Source of the DNA: Pseudomonas sp. ADAK13
Lineage (GTDB): Bacteria; Pseudomonadota; Gammaproteobacteria; Pseudomonadales; Pseudomonadaceae
DNA: 64,000 bases
NCBI RefSeq assembly: GCF_012935715.1
Contig: NZ_CP052860.1
Coordinates: forward strand, 6,138,001 to 6,202,000
Direction: 5' to 3'
Shown here: one piece after another, positions 36,301 to 43,733 of the stretch
How positions within the stretch are numbered: the first letter of the stretch is position 1
Layout of the letters: every line of letters starts with the position of its first letter
Made by a program: the position numbers and the translations under genes
Notes under the pieces: model-generated
What the model was told of the DNA's origin: nothing
Database searches by the model: none
The model's input: the letters and a program-made list of their open reading frames with translations, nothing else

Positions 36301-37140
36301 TCAGTAAGCCTTGCCAGTCTTGTAGAAGTGCTCGTAGCAGAAGTTGGTTGCTTCGATGTAGCCTTCAGCGCCACCGCAGTCAAAACGACGACCTTTGAAC
36401 TTGTAGGCAATCACGCAACCGTCTTTTGCCTGCTTCAACAGGGCGTCGGTGATCTGGATCTCGCCACCCTTGCCTGGCTCGGTCTCTTCGATCAGCTTGA
36501 AGATGTCCGGGGTCAGGATGTAGCGGCCGATGATCGCCAGGTTCGATGGGGCATCTTCCGGCGCCGGTTTTTCAACCATGTCGCGTACGCGGATCAGGCC
36601 ATCACCGATATCGTCGCCGGCAATCACGCCGTACTTGTTGGTTTCCTGAGGGTCAACCTCTTGAACCGCGACGATGGTGCAACGGTACTTCTGGTACAGC
36701 TTGACCATCTGGGTCAGCACGCCGTCGCCTTCCAGGTTTACGCAAAGGTCATCCGCCAGTACCACGGCGAACGGTTCGTCACCGATCAGCGGGCGACCGG
36801 TCAGGATCGCGTGGCCCAGGCCTTTCATTTGGGTCTGGCGGGTGTAGGAGAACGAGCACTCGTCGAGCAGTTTACGGATGCCGACCAGGTATTTTTCCTT
36901 GTCGGTGCCCTTGATCTGGTTTTCCAGCTCGTAGCTGATGTCGAAGTGGTCTTCCAGGGCGCGTTTGCCACGGCCGGTCACGATCGAGATTTCGTTCAGG
37001 CCGGCATCCAGTGCCTCTTCAACGCCGTACTGGATCAGTGGCTTGTTCACCACCGGCAGCATCTCTTTGGGCATGGCCTTGGTCGCTGGCAGGAAGCGAG
37101 TGCCGTAACCGGCTGCTGGGAACAAGCATTTCTTGATCAT
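36301..37140 (-). CDS. galU: UTP-glucose-1-phosphate uridylyltransferase
   Basis: The 279-residue nucleotidyltransferase makes UDP-glucose for exopolysaccharide and LPS. The signature KKCLFPAAGYGTRFLPATKAMPKEMLPVVNKPLIQYGVEEA is complete. FAVVLADDLC holds the metal-binding Asp, and VEKPAPEDAPSNLAIIGRYIL and GRRFDCGGAEGYIEA are typical. The length equals the family. It is transcribed toward gor and ends in its own terminator. Confidence 0.95.
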   Translation of the reverse strand: MIKKCLFPAAGYGTRFLPATKAMPKEMLPVVNKPLIQYGVEEALDAGLNEISIVTGRGKRALEDHFDISYELENQIKGTDKEKYLVGIRKLLDECSFSYTRQTQMKGLGHAILTGRPLIGDEPFAVVLADDLCVNLEGDGVLTQMVKLYQKYRCTIVAVQEVDPQETNKYGVIAGDDIGDGLIRVRDMVEKPAPEDAPSNLAIIGRYILTPDIFKLIEETEPGKGGEIQITDALLKQAKDGCVIAYKFKGRRFDCGGAEGYIEATNFCYEHFYKTGKAY

Positions 37141-37446
37141 ATGAGTCCTTACAAAGGGCTGTGCGTACGAAATTCGGCGCAGTCTAATCAGGCCGCAGTC
37201 ACCTTACAATGGGTCCTGCTGGCGTTGCGATGTCAACATAGAGAAAAAATGTCGGCGTAAGTTCCGCCGGCATTCAATCAAGTGCCTTCGTCGCTGTTAA
37301 AAATCGTCGGCTTGCGCCCGTCATTCAAAGGGCTTCAACCTTTTTAGCACGCTTTATCGCGATCGGCACTGACCTGCAACAACTTGCGCCGCCCCACGCC
37401 GTTTGGCGCTATCATTGCAGCCTGAACCAAACAACGAGATTGATAG
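37141..37446. other. Intergenic region between divergent galU and small gene, no gene seen
   Basis: These 306 bases separate galU (minus) from a small gene (plus) and must hold both promoters. A TATCAT-like hexamer occurs at 37410-37415 before the small gene. I see no convincing ORF, tRNA or strong dyad. Confidence 0.5.
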
Positions 37447-37632
37447 ATGTCAGAACCAAAAGGCGTGAACGGCTACCTGATCACCAAGCGAGCGGACGGC
37501 TGGCACTTGATCAACTTCCACGGCGACAGCGTTGCCGGGGCATTCGCGAGCGAAGCCCAAGCCATTGCGGTGGCCGAAGTGTTTGTGGATGAAGCAGGCC
37601 ACGCGTCGAGCAAACGTCCCAAGACCAAGTAA
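37447..37632 (+). CDS. Small conserved hypothetical protein, 61 aa
   Basis: The predicted protein has a compact beta-alpha pattern (GYLITKRADGWHLINFHGDSVAGAFASEAQAIAVAEVFVDEAG) followed by a basic tail (KRPKTK). No signal peptide is present. The ATG is 12 bases after a GAGA. It is followed by a REP-like hairpin array. I do not recognise the family, but the codon usage and compact fold pattern look genuine. Confidence 0.6.
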   Translation: MSEPKGVNGYLITKRADGWHLINFHGDSVAGAFASEAQAIAVAEVFVDEAGHASSKRPKTK

Positions 37633-37642
37633 GGCCTGTTTC

Positions 37643-37686
37643 AGGGGCTGCTTCGCAGCCCAACGGGGGGCAAGCCCCCTCACCAC
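37643..37686. repeat. Tandem hairpins, REP-like
   Basis: GGGCTG-CTTCG-CAGCCC at 37645-37661 is followed by GGGGGC-AA-GCCCCC at 37666-37679 and CTCACCACA. The second hairpin end matches the repeat at 22365-22388. Confidence 0.7.
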
Positions 37687-37733
37687 AAGACAGTGTCAGC
37701 GCTCCCTTCCAACACCCTGATGACGACTCCTAC

Positions 37734-38018
37734 ATGAACAAGATTCTGGCACTGATTGCGGTACTGGCGCTTACGGGTGGTTGCACCACCACCTCCGACA
37801 CCGTCCTGAAAAACGGCGAACAAGGACTGGCTATCGACTGCTCCGGCGAAGCCAACTCCTGGGCCAGTTGCTATGAAAAGGCGGACGCGTCCTGCGCGGG
37901 CACCGGTTACCGGATTGTCGGCACTGAAGGTACGCCAGCCCTGAAAGAAAGCGACAAGACCCTGGGCAAGGATGTCGGCAACTACAAAACCCGCAGCGTG
38001 ACCGTGGTCTGTAAGTAA
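37734..38018 (+). CDS. Small lipoprotein
   Basis: This 94-residue protein has a lipoprotein signal (NKILALIAVLALTGGC), with the lipidated Cys at 17 in LTGGC. The mature part has a further four cysteines (DCSGEANSWASCYEKADASCAG and a terminal VVCK), consistent with two disulfides in the periplasm. There is no known family motif. The stop is immediately followed by the stop codon of the convergent gene, with no intervening base. Confidence 0.72.
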   Translation: MNKILALIAVLALTGGCTTTSDTVLKNGEQGLAIDCSGEANSWASCYEKADASCAGTGYRIVGTEGTPALKESDKTLGKDVGNYKTRSVTVVCK

Positions 38019-38249
38019 TTACATGTGAATTTCGGCGAACTTGATGCCCAGGCCGCGAATGGTCTCGATCAAGTCGTCCAGGCGAGAGAAGGATTCGACT
38101 TCATCTTGGTCATCTACCAGGAAATAGCTGCGACCGCCGCTCTTCTTGAAGAATACGATCCACTCGCCTGTATCCGCAGGATTTTGAATCACATGGGTCG
38201 CAGAAATATGACCCCCTGCATGTCGCTCTCTGACTTGCTCACGCTTCAT
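38019..38249 (-). CDS. Conserved hypothetical protein, 76 aa
   Basis: A small, soluble, acidic protein starting KREQVRERHAGGHISATHVIQNP and containing WIVFFKKSGGRSYFLVDDQDEVESFSRLDDLIETIRGLGIKFAEI. The strand-strand-helix pattern suggests a small compact fold. The frame is open further upstream to 38291, but the ATG at 38249 avoids the terminator hairpin. It converges stop-to-stop with the lipoprotein gene. Function unknown. Confidence 0.65.
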   Translation of the reverse strand: MKREQVRERHAGGHISATHVIQNPADTGEWIVFFKKSGGRSYFLVDDQDEVESFSRLDDLIETIRGLGIKFAEIHM

Positions 38250-38269
38250 GACTGAATATCCGAAAAGAC

Positions 38270-38296
38270 AATGCCGCTGATTCAGCGGCATTTTTT
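38270..38296. terminator. Terminator hairpin at the end of tsdA
   Basis: ATGCCGCTGA (38271-38280) pairs with TCAGCGGCAT (38282-38291), followed by six T on the plus strand; the minus strand also ends in a T-rich stretch. It lies just past the tsdA stop. Confidence 0.75.
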
Positions 38297-38312
38297 ATGG
38301 GTGATCGACAGT

Positions 38313-39233
38313 TTAACGGATGCCTTGGCCAATCAGCACGCCATCGACCGTCTGCCCGTAAAGATTGATGCCATCATTGGCGTGAAACTTCACCCGGGTT
38401 TTCTCCACGGAGCCTTCCACCAGGCGCGGGTCCTGAGGCCGCTCGTGGCGATTGACGTAGGCCGCCACGTCCCAGGCCTGTTGGTCGGTCAGGCTGCCGC
38501 CCTTGCCCAGGGGCATGTTGTGCTTGATGAAGGACGCTGCCGTGTTGATCCGGTGCATCCCCGCGCCCCAATTGTAGGAGTCTTTACCCCAGAGTGGCGG
38601 CATCACGTAGCTGTCGCCGACTTTCTGGCCCTGGCCTTCAGCACCATGACAAACGGCACATTGGCCCTTATAGACTTCAGCGCCCTGGGCCAGGTCATAC
38701 CCCTTGTCGGGGGCCGGCACGTCCGGGTAGCCACGCCCCGGCAGTTCGACGCCCAAGGGAGCCTTGCTCGCCAACCAGTAGGCATACACCGACAACGCAG
38801 TAATCTCCGGGCTGTCTGCTGCCGGTGGCGTGCCGCCATTCATGCTGAACTGGAAGCAACCCTGCAGGCGCTCGGCGAAGGTGTTGACCTTGTCGTTCTT
38901 TTTTCGATACGCCGGGTACATCGGATAGGCACCCCACAGCGGCGCGGAGTTGGCCAGGCGTCCCTGGTCCAGGTGGCAGTTGCTGCAATTGAGGCCATTG
39001 CCGACAAACTGCGGCGCCAGGCGCTTGGTGTCGACAAACAGCGCGTAACCCTGTTTAACCAGCTTGCCGTAGGCGTTGTCCGGCAGCTCACTCTCTTTCG
39101 GCGGCTGGAACTGCTCGGCCGCAGGATGAGCAGCAGGCTGCAACTGTGACTGGTCCTCCATGGCGATGGTGGCCGCATGGGCCGGCACACTGATCAGGGT
39201 TCCCAGCAACGGCGCACACAAGAAACGCTTCAT
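38313..39233 (-). CDS. tsdA: Thiosulfate dehydrogenase (tetrathionate-forming), TsdA-like diheme cytochrome c
   Basis: The 306-residue periplasmic protein has a signal peptide (cleaved near AHAATIA) and two heme c sites, CSNCH (83-87) and CAVCH (192-196). Between them RLQGCFQFSMNG holds Cys126, matching the unusual Cys axial heme ligand that defines TsdA. The block NSAPLWGAYPMYPAYRKK is also TsdA-like. TsdA interconverts thiosulfate and tetrathionate. The gene overlaps tsdB by four bases (ATGA), so the two are translationally coupled. Confidence 0.88.
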   Translation of the reverse strand: MKRFLCAPLLGTLISVPAHAATIAMEDQSQLQPAAHPAAEQFQPPKESELPDNAYGKLVKQGYALFVDTKRLAPQFVGNGLNCSNCHLDQGRLANSAPLWGAYPMYPAYRKKNDKVNTFAERLQGCFQFSMNGGTPPAADSPEITALSVYAYWLASKAPLGVELPGRGYPDVPAPDKGYDLAQGAEVYKGQCAVCHGAEGQGQKVGDSYVMPPLWGKDSYNWGAGMHRINTAASFIKHNMPLGKGGSLTDQQAWDVAAYVNRHERPQDPRLVEGSVEKTRVKFHANDGINLYGQTVDGVLIGQGIR

Positions 39234-39880
39234 GGCTTGGCCTCCTGGCCGCTCAGCGACGCGAAATAAGTGGCCACCGCCTGCACTTCTTCAGCGCTGA
39301 GAGATTTGGCGACATGCCCCATCAGATCGTTCGGATCGTTATGGCGTGTACCACTGCGCCAGGCGTTCAACTGCGCTGCCAGGTAGGCTGCCGATTGCCC
39401 GGCCAAGGGTGGAAATGCCTCGCCGACACCCACGCCGGCCGGGCCATGGCAACTGACGCAGGCCGGGATCTGGCGCTCCCACGCGCCTTGCATGGCAATC
39501 TTTTGCGCAGCGTCAGTTGGCATATCGCTGCGGTGCACCGGGACAGGCGCCGGCGCGGGCATTGCCGCCAGCTCCTCGGTCACGGCGTTGATTTCTTCTT
39601 CCGTCAGTGCGCTGGCCAGCGGTTGCATCACGGGACTGTTACGCGCGCCGCTTTTGAAATCCTGCAGTTGCTTGCGCAAATAACCCGCAGGCAAACCGGC
39701 CAAGCGCGGAAAACCCGCCGCCGCCAGCCCCAGGCCATCAGCCCCGTGGCAAGCCACACAGGGCGCCGCTCCCGGCTGGGAACCGCCCTGTGTAAACACG
39801 TTTTTTCCCTCTAGCGCGTGGGCGCTGCCCACTATCAGCAACAACGCGCTACCCATCAGAACTCGTTCCAGAGACATCAT
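39230..39880 (-). CDS. tsdB: Diheme cytochrome c, TsdB-like electron acceptor
   Basis: The 216-residue cytochrome has a signal peptide (RVLMGSALLLIVGSAHA) and two cytochrome-c4-like domains with CVACH (41-45) and CVSCH (141-145), each followed by a distal Met. It should take electrons from TsdA and pass them to a terminal oxidase. GGAG is 5 bases before the ATG at 39880; a neighbouring ATG at 39877 is equally possible. The tsdB-tsdA order and overlap match the known pairing in other proteobacteria. Confidence 0.85.
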   Translation of the reverse strand: MMSLERVLMGSALLLIVGSAHALEGKNVFTQGGSQPGAAPCVACHGADGLGLAAAGFPRLAGLPAGYLRKQLQDFKSGARNSPVMQPLASALTEEEINAVTEELAAMPAPAPVPVHRSDMPTDAAQKIAMQGAWERQIPACVSCHGPAGVGVGEAFPPLAGQSAAYLAAQLNAWRSGTRHNDPNDLMGHVAKSLSAEEVQAVATYFASLSGQEAKP

Positions 39881-40010
39881 CACGACTCCATTTTTATAGT
39901 TATATGCTTAGGCGAATCAGGCATAAGCCTACAAATGGTAGGGTAATGATCGGACTGTCACAACACCCAATGGCGAGTGGAAAACCAGGCGCTGAATATC
40001 GCGCACAAAA

Positions 40011-40042
40011 AACCCGACACTGCGATGGCAGGTCGGGCTTCT
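40011..40042 (-). terminator. Terminator of the lipoprotein gene at 40075-40425
   Basis: On the minus strand GCCCGAC and GTCGGG form a 6-bp stem followed by seven T. It lies 33 bases past the stop. Confidence 0.8.
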
Positions 40043-40074
40043 TGATCGGATTCGAAAGTGGGTGACCTACCGGA

Positions 40075-40425
40075 TTAACCGGAAATGCAAGCCTCGCCGG
40101 CCGCCTTCACGTCACCCGGGCGAATCGGCACATTGGACATGCTCTCGTAGAGCTTGATGCTGCTGCCGCTGGAACGCTCTTCGATTTCGAAGATAGCCGA
40201 CGGATCAGCAGAGAATTTCTGCGGCACAATCACTTGAACACCCTCCTTGTGGGGCTCGATCTGGGACGGCCTGCGGGTTTTGGACAATTTCTGAACCACA
40301 CACGCCGCGTATTCCTGCGGCTTTTTGCCCGAGATCACTGCCAGCGTCGGTGGGGTCTGCTTGATATCCGCCACCGAAGCACATCCACCCAACGCCAGGG
40401 CCAGAACCAACACACTCCACTTCAT
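40075..40425 (-). CDS. Lipoprotein, 116 aa
   Basis: The lipoprotein signal peptide is KWSVLVLALALGGC, with Cys15 as the lipidation site. The mature domain is short and contains a CV...AC cysteine pair (CVVQKL and GEACISG). GGAGG lies before the ATG. There is no recognised domain. It is followed by its own terminator and preceded by a 213-base region with no other gene. Confidence 0.75.
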   Translation of the reverse strand: MKWSVLVLALALGGCASVADIKQTPPTLAVISGKKPQEYAACVVQKLSKTRRPSQIEPHKEGVQVIVPQKFSADPSAIFEIEERSSGSSIKLYESMSNVPIRPGDVKAAGEACISG

Positions 40426-40638
40426 ATAAAAAACCTCCGATAAAGACCCTACGACAGCGAGGAAGGTATTTTTCTCCCGCCCACGTTGGATTTATCCCTG
40501 ATAACTCGGTAAATAACTGTTTTAAATTGTCGAAGTCGTCGACGACGGTCCGATAATAAACGTGCTGGGGCTGATAAACTCCATCTTAACCTACGTATCG
40601 TTCTGATTTTTCAGAAAAAGCCCTTCTGGAGACACCCA

Positions 40639-40941
40639 ATGAAATTCATCCACCAGCGCGAACACCTTAATGAAGGAGATATCGTCGTCATTGAATGCTC
40701 GCAAACCTGCAACATCCGCCTGATGAGCGACGCGAACTTTCGCAGCTTCAAGAACGGTGGCCGCCATACCTACCACGGCGGCGCATTTGACAAGTTCCCT
40801 GCAAAAATCACCGCTCCGAGCACCGGGTTCTGGAACATTACCCTGGACGTCGTGACCCGCCGTGCCATCAGCGTGACCAAGAAGCCGACCTTGTCCCACA
40901 AGATCCGCATCGTGCGCCGCACCCATTCGAAACTGAGCTGA
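40639..40941 (+). CDS. DUF1883 domain protein
   Basis: The 100-residue protein matches DUF1883 throughout: KFIHQREHLNEGDIVVIECSQTCNIRLMSDANFRSFKNGGRHTYHGGAF, and a C-terminal IRIVRR strand. It is an all-beta, soluble domain; in other proteins it is fused to TIR-like or other modules, but here it stands alone. CTGGAG precedes the ATG. A 54-residue gene follows 11 bases downstream and probably shares the transcript. Function unknown. Confidence 0.82.
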   Translation: MKFIHQREHLNEGDIVVIECSQTCNIRLMSDANFRSFKNGGRHTYHGGAFDKFPAKITAPSTGFWNITLDVVTRRAISVTKKPTLSHKIRIVRRTHSKLS

Positions 40942-40952
40942 CAGGAATGCCC

Positions 40953-41117
40953 GTGACTACCACCAAATATGTGATCAAGTACAAACTCAACGGTGAGCGC
41001 CGCTTCGAATTCGCCCAATTGCAGGCCGGCAGCCTCGAAGAAGCCAAGGAAGCCCTGGCGAAAATCCACGACGCCAGCGATGAAATCACCGATATCAATG
41101 TGAGCAAGGCCCTGTAA
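40953..41117 (+). CDS. Small conserved hypothetical protein, 54 aa
   Basis: This short frame begins with GTG at 40953, with AGGA six bases before it; an ATG at 40947 directly abuts the AGGA and is less likely. The product TTKYVIKYKLNGERRFEF and then a helix rich in Ala, Glu and Lys (LEEAKEALAKIHDA) is a plausible small alpha/beta protein. It follows the DUF1883 gene by 11 bases. Its TAA stop is part of the AAT half of an Ada box. Confidence 0.65.
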   Translation: MTTTKYVIKYKLNGERRFEFAQLQAGSLEEAKEALAKIHDASDEITDINVSKAL

Positions 41118-41165
41118 TTCGAGCGCAAGCATCGGAGTGTCACGCCGCTGACGACTTCCTAGACT
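41116..41165 (+). promoter_or_regulatory. Ada box and promoter of the oxygenase-alkB operon
   Basis: AAT-N6-GCAA stands at 41116-41128, the Ada-binding pattern known from E. coli. GCAAGCATCGGAGTG at 41125-41139 is identical to the sequence before ada. A TAGACT hexamer at 41160-41165 lies 35 bases from the GCAA start, the same distance as at ada. Confidence 0.72.
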
Positions 41166-41199
41166 GGCAGCCTTTACCCGCTGCCACAGGAACTCGTCG

Positions 41200-41916
41200 A
41201 TGCCTCCTACTCCACTGCAAGAACGCCTGGCCAACCTGAACTGGGACGCGATCGAGCGAGACCTCGATCAACAGGGCAATGCGCTGATCCCGGGCCTGCT
41301 GGAGCATTGTGAATGCGCAGCACTCAGCAGCCATTATCCCCGACAGGACCTGTTTCGCTCCCACGTGCTGATGGCCAGGCACGGCTTTGGCCGTGGCGAG
41401 TACAAGTACTTCCGCTACCCGTTGCCCTCGCCGATCTGCGAGCTGCGTGAACAGCTGTATGGGTACCTGGCGCCCCAGGCTAATCGCTGGAACGAGCGGA
41501 TGAACCTGCCGATCACCTACCCGGCGCACCATGCCGACTTCATCGCCCGCTGCCACGCCGCCGGGCAGCAACGCCCTACGCCGTTATTGCTGCAATATGG
41601 CCCCGGTGACTACAACTGCCTGCACCAGGATCTGTACGGCGAACATGTATTCCCCTTACAAGTGGCCATCCTGTTGTCGCAGCCGGGAGAGGATTTCCAG
41701 GGCGGCGAACTGGTACTGACCGAACAGCGGCCAAGAATGCAATCCCGTGCCCATGTCGTACCGCTGAACAAGGGCGACGCGGTGGTCTTCGCGGTCAATC
41801 AGCGACCCGTGCCCAGTGTGAGGGGCTTTCATCGGGTCACCTTGCGCCATGGGGTCAGTGTTCTGCACAGTGGCATGCGCCATACCTTGGGAGTGATTTT
41901 TCACGATGCGCAGTAA
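41200..41916 (+). CDS. 2-oxoglutarate/Fe(II)-dependent oxygenase
   Basis: The 238-residue protein has the HxD iron motif in CLHQDLYGEHVFPLQVAILL and a distal His in VRGFHRVTLRHGVS, with Arg for 2-oxoglutarate. It resembles prolyl-hydroxylase-like oxygenases. It sits directly upstream of alkB, overlapping it by 11 bases, behind an Ada box, so it probably belongs to the alkylation response. Its target (protein, nucleic acid or small molecule) is not evident. Confidence 0.82.
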   Translation: MPPTPLQERLANLNWDAIERDLDQQGNALIPGLLEHCECAALSSHYPRQDLFRSHVLMARHGFGRGEYKYFRYPLPSPICELREQLYGYLAPQANRWNERMNLPITYPAHHADFIARCHAAGQQRPTPLLLQYGPGDYNCLHQDLYGEHVFPLQVAILLSQPGEDFQGGELVLTEQRPRMQSRAHVVPLNKGDAVVFAVNQRPVPSVRGFHRVTLRHGVSVLHSGMRHTLGVIFHDAQ

Positions 41917-42586
41917 GAGCAATCCCGGCCCCACCCTCGATCTGTTTGCCGACGAGGCCTTGCGGCAACCCGCGGGGCGCGAGCAAATCGGCGAGCAGTC
42001 CTGCGTGCTCAAGGGCTATGCCCTGCCCTGGGTCGAGCGTTTGCTGCCGGAACTGCGGCGCATATTGGCCCAGTCGCCGTTCCGGCAAATGGTCACGCCG
42101 GGCGGTTTTACCATGTCGGCGGCGTTGAGCAGTTGTGGGGAGTTGGGCTGGACAACCGATCCCACGGGCTATCGCTACTCCCCGGTAGACCCCAACAGCG
42201 GACAACCTTGGCCAGCACTGCCCGAGGCACTGCGCCAACTGGCGATCACGGCCGCAGCAGATGCGGGTTTCGCTGATTTCGAGCCGGATGCCTGCCTGAT
42301 CAACCGCTACGTGCCGGGGGCCAAAATGTCCCTGCATCAGGACAAAAACGAGCGCAACTACGCAGCCCCGGTGGTCTCGGTGTCCCTGGGTTTGCCGGCG
42401 ATCTTTCTGTTCGGCGGCCATGAACGGAGCGACAAGCCACAAAAGGTCTCGCTGTTCCATGGCGATGTGGTGGTGTGGGGCGGCGTGGACCGCCTGCGCT
42501 TTCATGGCGTGATGCCGATCAAGCCCGGCACTCATCCGGTGATGGGGCCGCAGCGTATCAACCTGACATTTCGAACCGCCGGATGA
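41906..42586 (+). CDS. alkB: AlkB oxidative DNA/RNA demethylase
   Basis: The 226-residue enzyme removes N1-methyladenine and N3-methylcytosine lesions with Fe(II) and 2-oxoglutarate. It has the nucleotide flip region GGFTMSAALSSCGELGWTTDPTGYRYSP, the iron motif SLHQDKNE, the distal His in RLRFHGV and the 2-oxoglutarate Arg in RINLTFR. It overlaps the upstream oxygenase gene. Its TGA contributes to the Ada box in front of ada, so the operon is compactly arranged. Confidence 0.93.
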   Translation: MRSKSNPGPTLDLFADEALRQPAGREQIGEQSCVLKGYALPWVERLLPELRRILAQSPFRQMVTPGGFTMSAALSSCGELGWTTDPTGYRYSPVDPNSGQPWPALPEALRQLAITAAADAGFADFEPDACLINRYVPGAKMSLHQDKNERNYAAPVVSVSLGLPAIFLFGGHERSDKPQKVSLFHGDVVVWGGVDRLRFHGVMPIKPGTHPVMGPQRINLTFRTAG

Positions 42587-42635
42587 ATTTGACCGCAAGC
42601 ATCGGAGTGATGGGAATGCCGCACGGGACTAACCT
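42586..42635 (+). promoter_or_regulatory. Ada box and promoter of ada
   Basis: AAT-N6-GCAA stands at 42586-42598, followed by GCATCGGAGTG, identical to the site before the alkB operon. A TAACCT hexamer at 42630-42635 lies 35 bases from the GCAA start, which is the same spacing. Confidence 0.72.
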
Positions 42636-42662
42636 GGCATTCCTCAACCAGGAGTCATCACC

Positions 42663-43727
42663 ATGACCGCGCGCCACGCCACCGAACAAGATCCACGCTG
42701 GGCCGCCATCGTCGCCCGCGACGCCAAGGCTGACTTGACCTTCGTCTACGGTGTGAAAACCACCGGCGTGTACTGCCGCCCCAGCAGCTCCGCACGGCGG
42801 CCGCGCCCGGAGAACGTCGAATTCTTCGACACCCCGCAACAGGCCGAAGCCGCGGGCTACCGACCCAACAAACGCTATTCGGGCGACCAGACCCAAGTCG
42901 CCGCACGCCATGCGCAACTGGTGGCAGGCGCCTGCCGACACATCGAGCAAGCCGAAACCTTGCCGTCCCTTGAAGCCTTGGCCGCCCTCGCCGGCTTGAG
43001 CCCGTTCCATTTTCATCGGGTGTTCAAAGCGGTGACCGGCCTGACGCCCAAGCGGTACGCCAGCGCCCACCGCTCGCGCAAGGTGCGTGACGGGCTCAAG
43101 GACCAACACTCGGTAACCGACGCGCTGTACGACGCGGGCTTCAATTCCAACAGCCGCTTTTACGAAGCTGCCGACCAATTGCTCGGCATGAAGCCTGGCG
43201 ACTACAAAGCCGGCGGCACCAACACAGACATCCGTTTTGCCGTCGGCGAATGCTCATTGGGCGCGATCCTGGTGGCGCAGAGCAATCGCGGCGTATGCGC
43301 GATCCTGCTGGGGGATGACCCGGACAAACTGGTGCGCGACCTACAGGACCAGTTTCCCCGTGCCAATCTATTGGGCGCCGATCACGACTTCGAACAATTG
43401 ATCGCCCAGGTGGTGGGCTTCATCGAAGCGCCGGCCCTGGGCCTGGATTTGCCCCTGGATTTGCGTGGCACCGCGTTTCAGGAACGGGTTTGGCAGGCCT
43501 TGCGGGAAATCCCGGTGGGTTGCACCGCCAGCTACGCCGAGATCGCCCAGCGCATCGGCGCCCCGACTGCCTACCGCGCCGTGGCTCAAGCGTGTGGCGC
43601 CAACAGCCTGGCCGTGGCGATTCCCTGCCACCGTGTCGTGCGCGCCGACGGTAACCTGTCGGGCTATCGCTGGGGCGTTGAACGCAAACGCCAACTGCTG
43701 CAGCGCGAAAGCCCGGCAGAATCCTGA
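42663..43727 (+). CDS. ada: Ada: alkylation sensor/regulator and O6-methylguanine methyltransferase
   Basis: This 354-residue protein has three parts: an N-terminal Ada domain, an AraC helix-turn-helix (TLPSLEALAALAGLSPFHFHRVFKAVTGLTPKRYASAHR) and a C-terminal methyltransferase with active Cys322 in AIPCHRVVRADG. In the N-terminal domain the methyl-acceptor Cys38 is present (YCRP), but the positions equal to Cys42, Cys69 and Cys72 of E. coli Ada are Ser, Asn and Tyr, so the zinc tetrad is lost. GGAG precedes the ATG. Two Ada boxes are intact, so regulation seems retained by some variation on the E. coli mechanism. Confidence 0.93.
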   Translation: MTARHATEQDPRWAAIVARDAKADLTFVYGVKTTGVYCRPSSSARRPRPENVEFFDTPQQAEAAGYRPNKRYSGDQTQVAARHAQLVAGACRHIEQAETLPSLEALAALAGLSPFHFHRVFKAVTGLTPKRYASAHRSRKVRDGLKDQHSVTDALYDAGFNSNSRFYEAADQLLGMKPGDYKAGGTNTDIRFAVGECSLGAILVAQSNRGVCAILLGDDPDKLVRDLQDQFPRANLLGADHDFEQLIAQVVGFIEAPALGLDLPLDLRGTAFQERVWQALREIPVGCTASYAEIAQRIGAPTAYRAVAQACGANSLAVAIPCHRVVRADGNLSGYRWGVERKRQLLQRESPAES

Positions 43728-43733
43728 AGACGG

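Noticed and set aside
40535..40546. GTCGTCGACGAC palindrome between the lipoprotein and DUF1883 genes
   Set aside because: It is perfect but only 12 bp of high-GC sequence with no second site or clear promoter alignment, so it could be chance.
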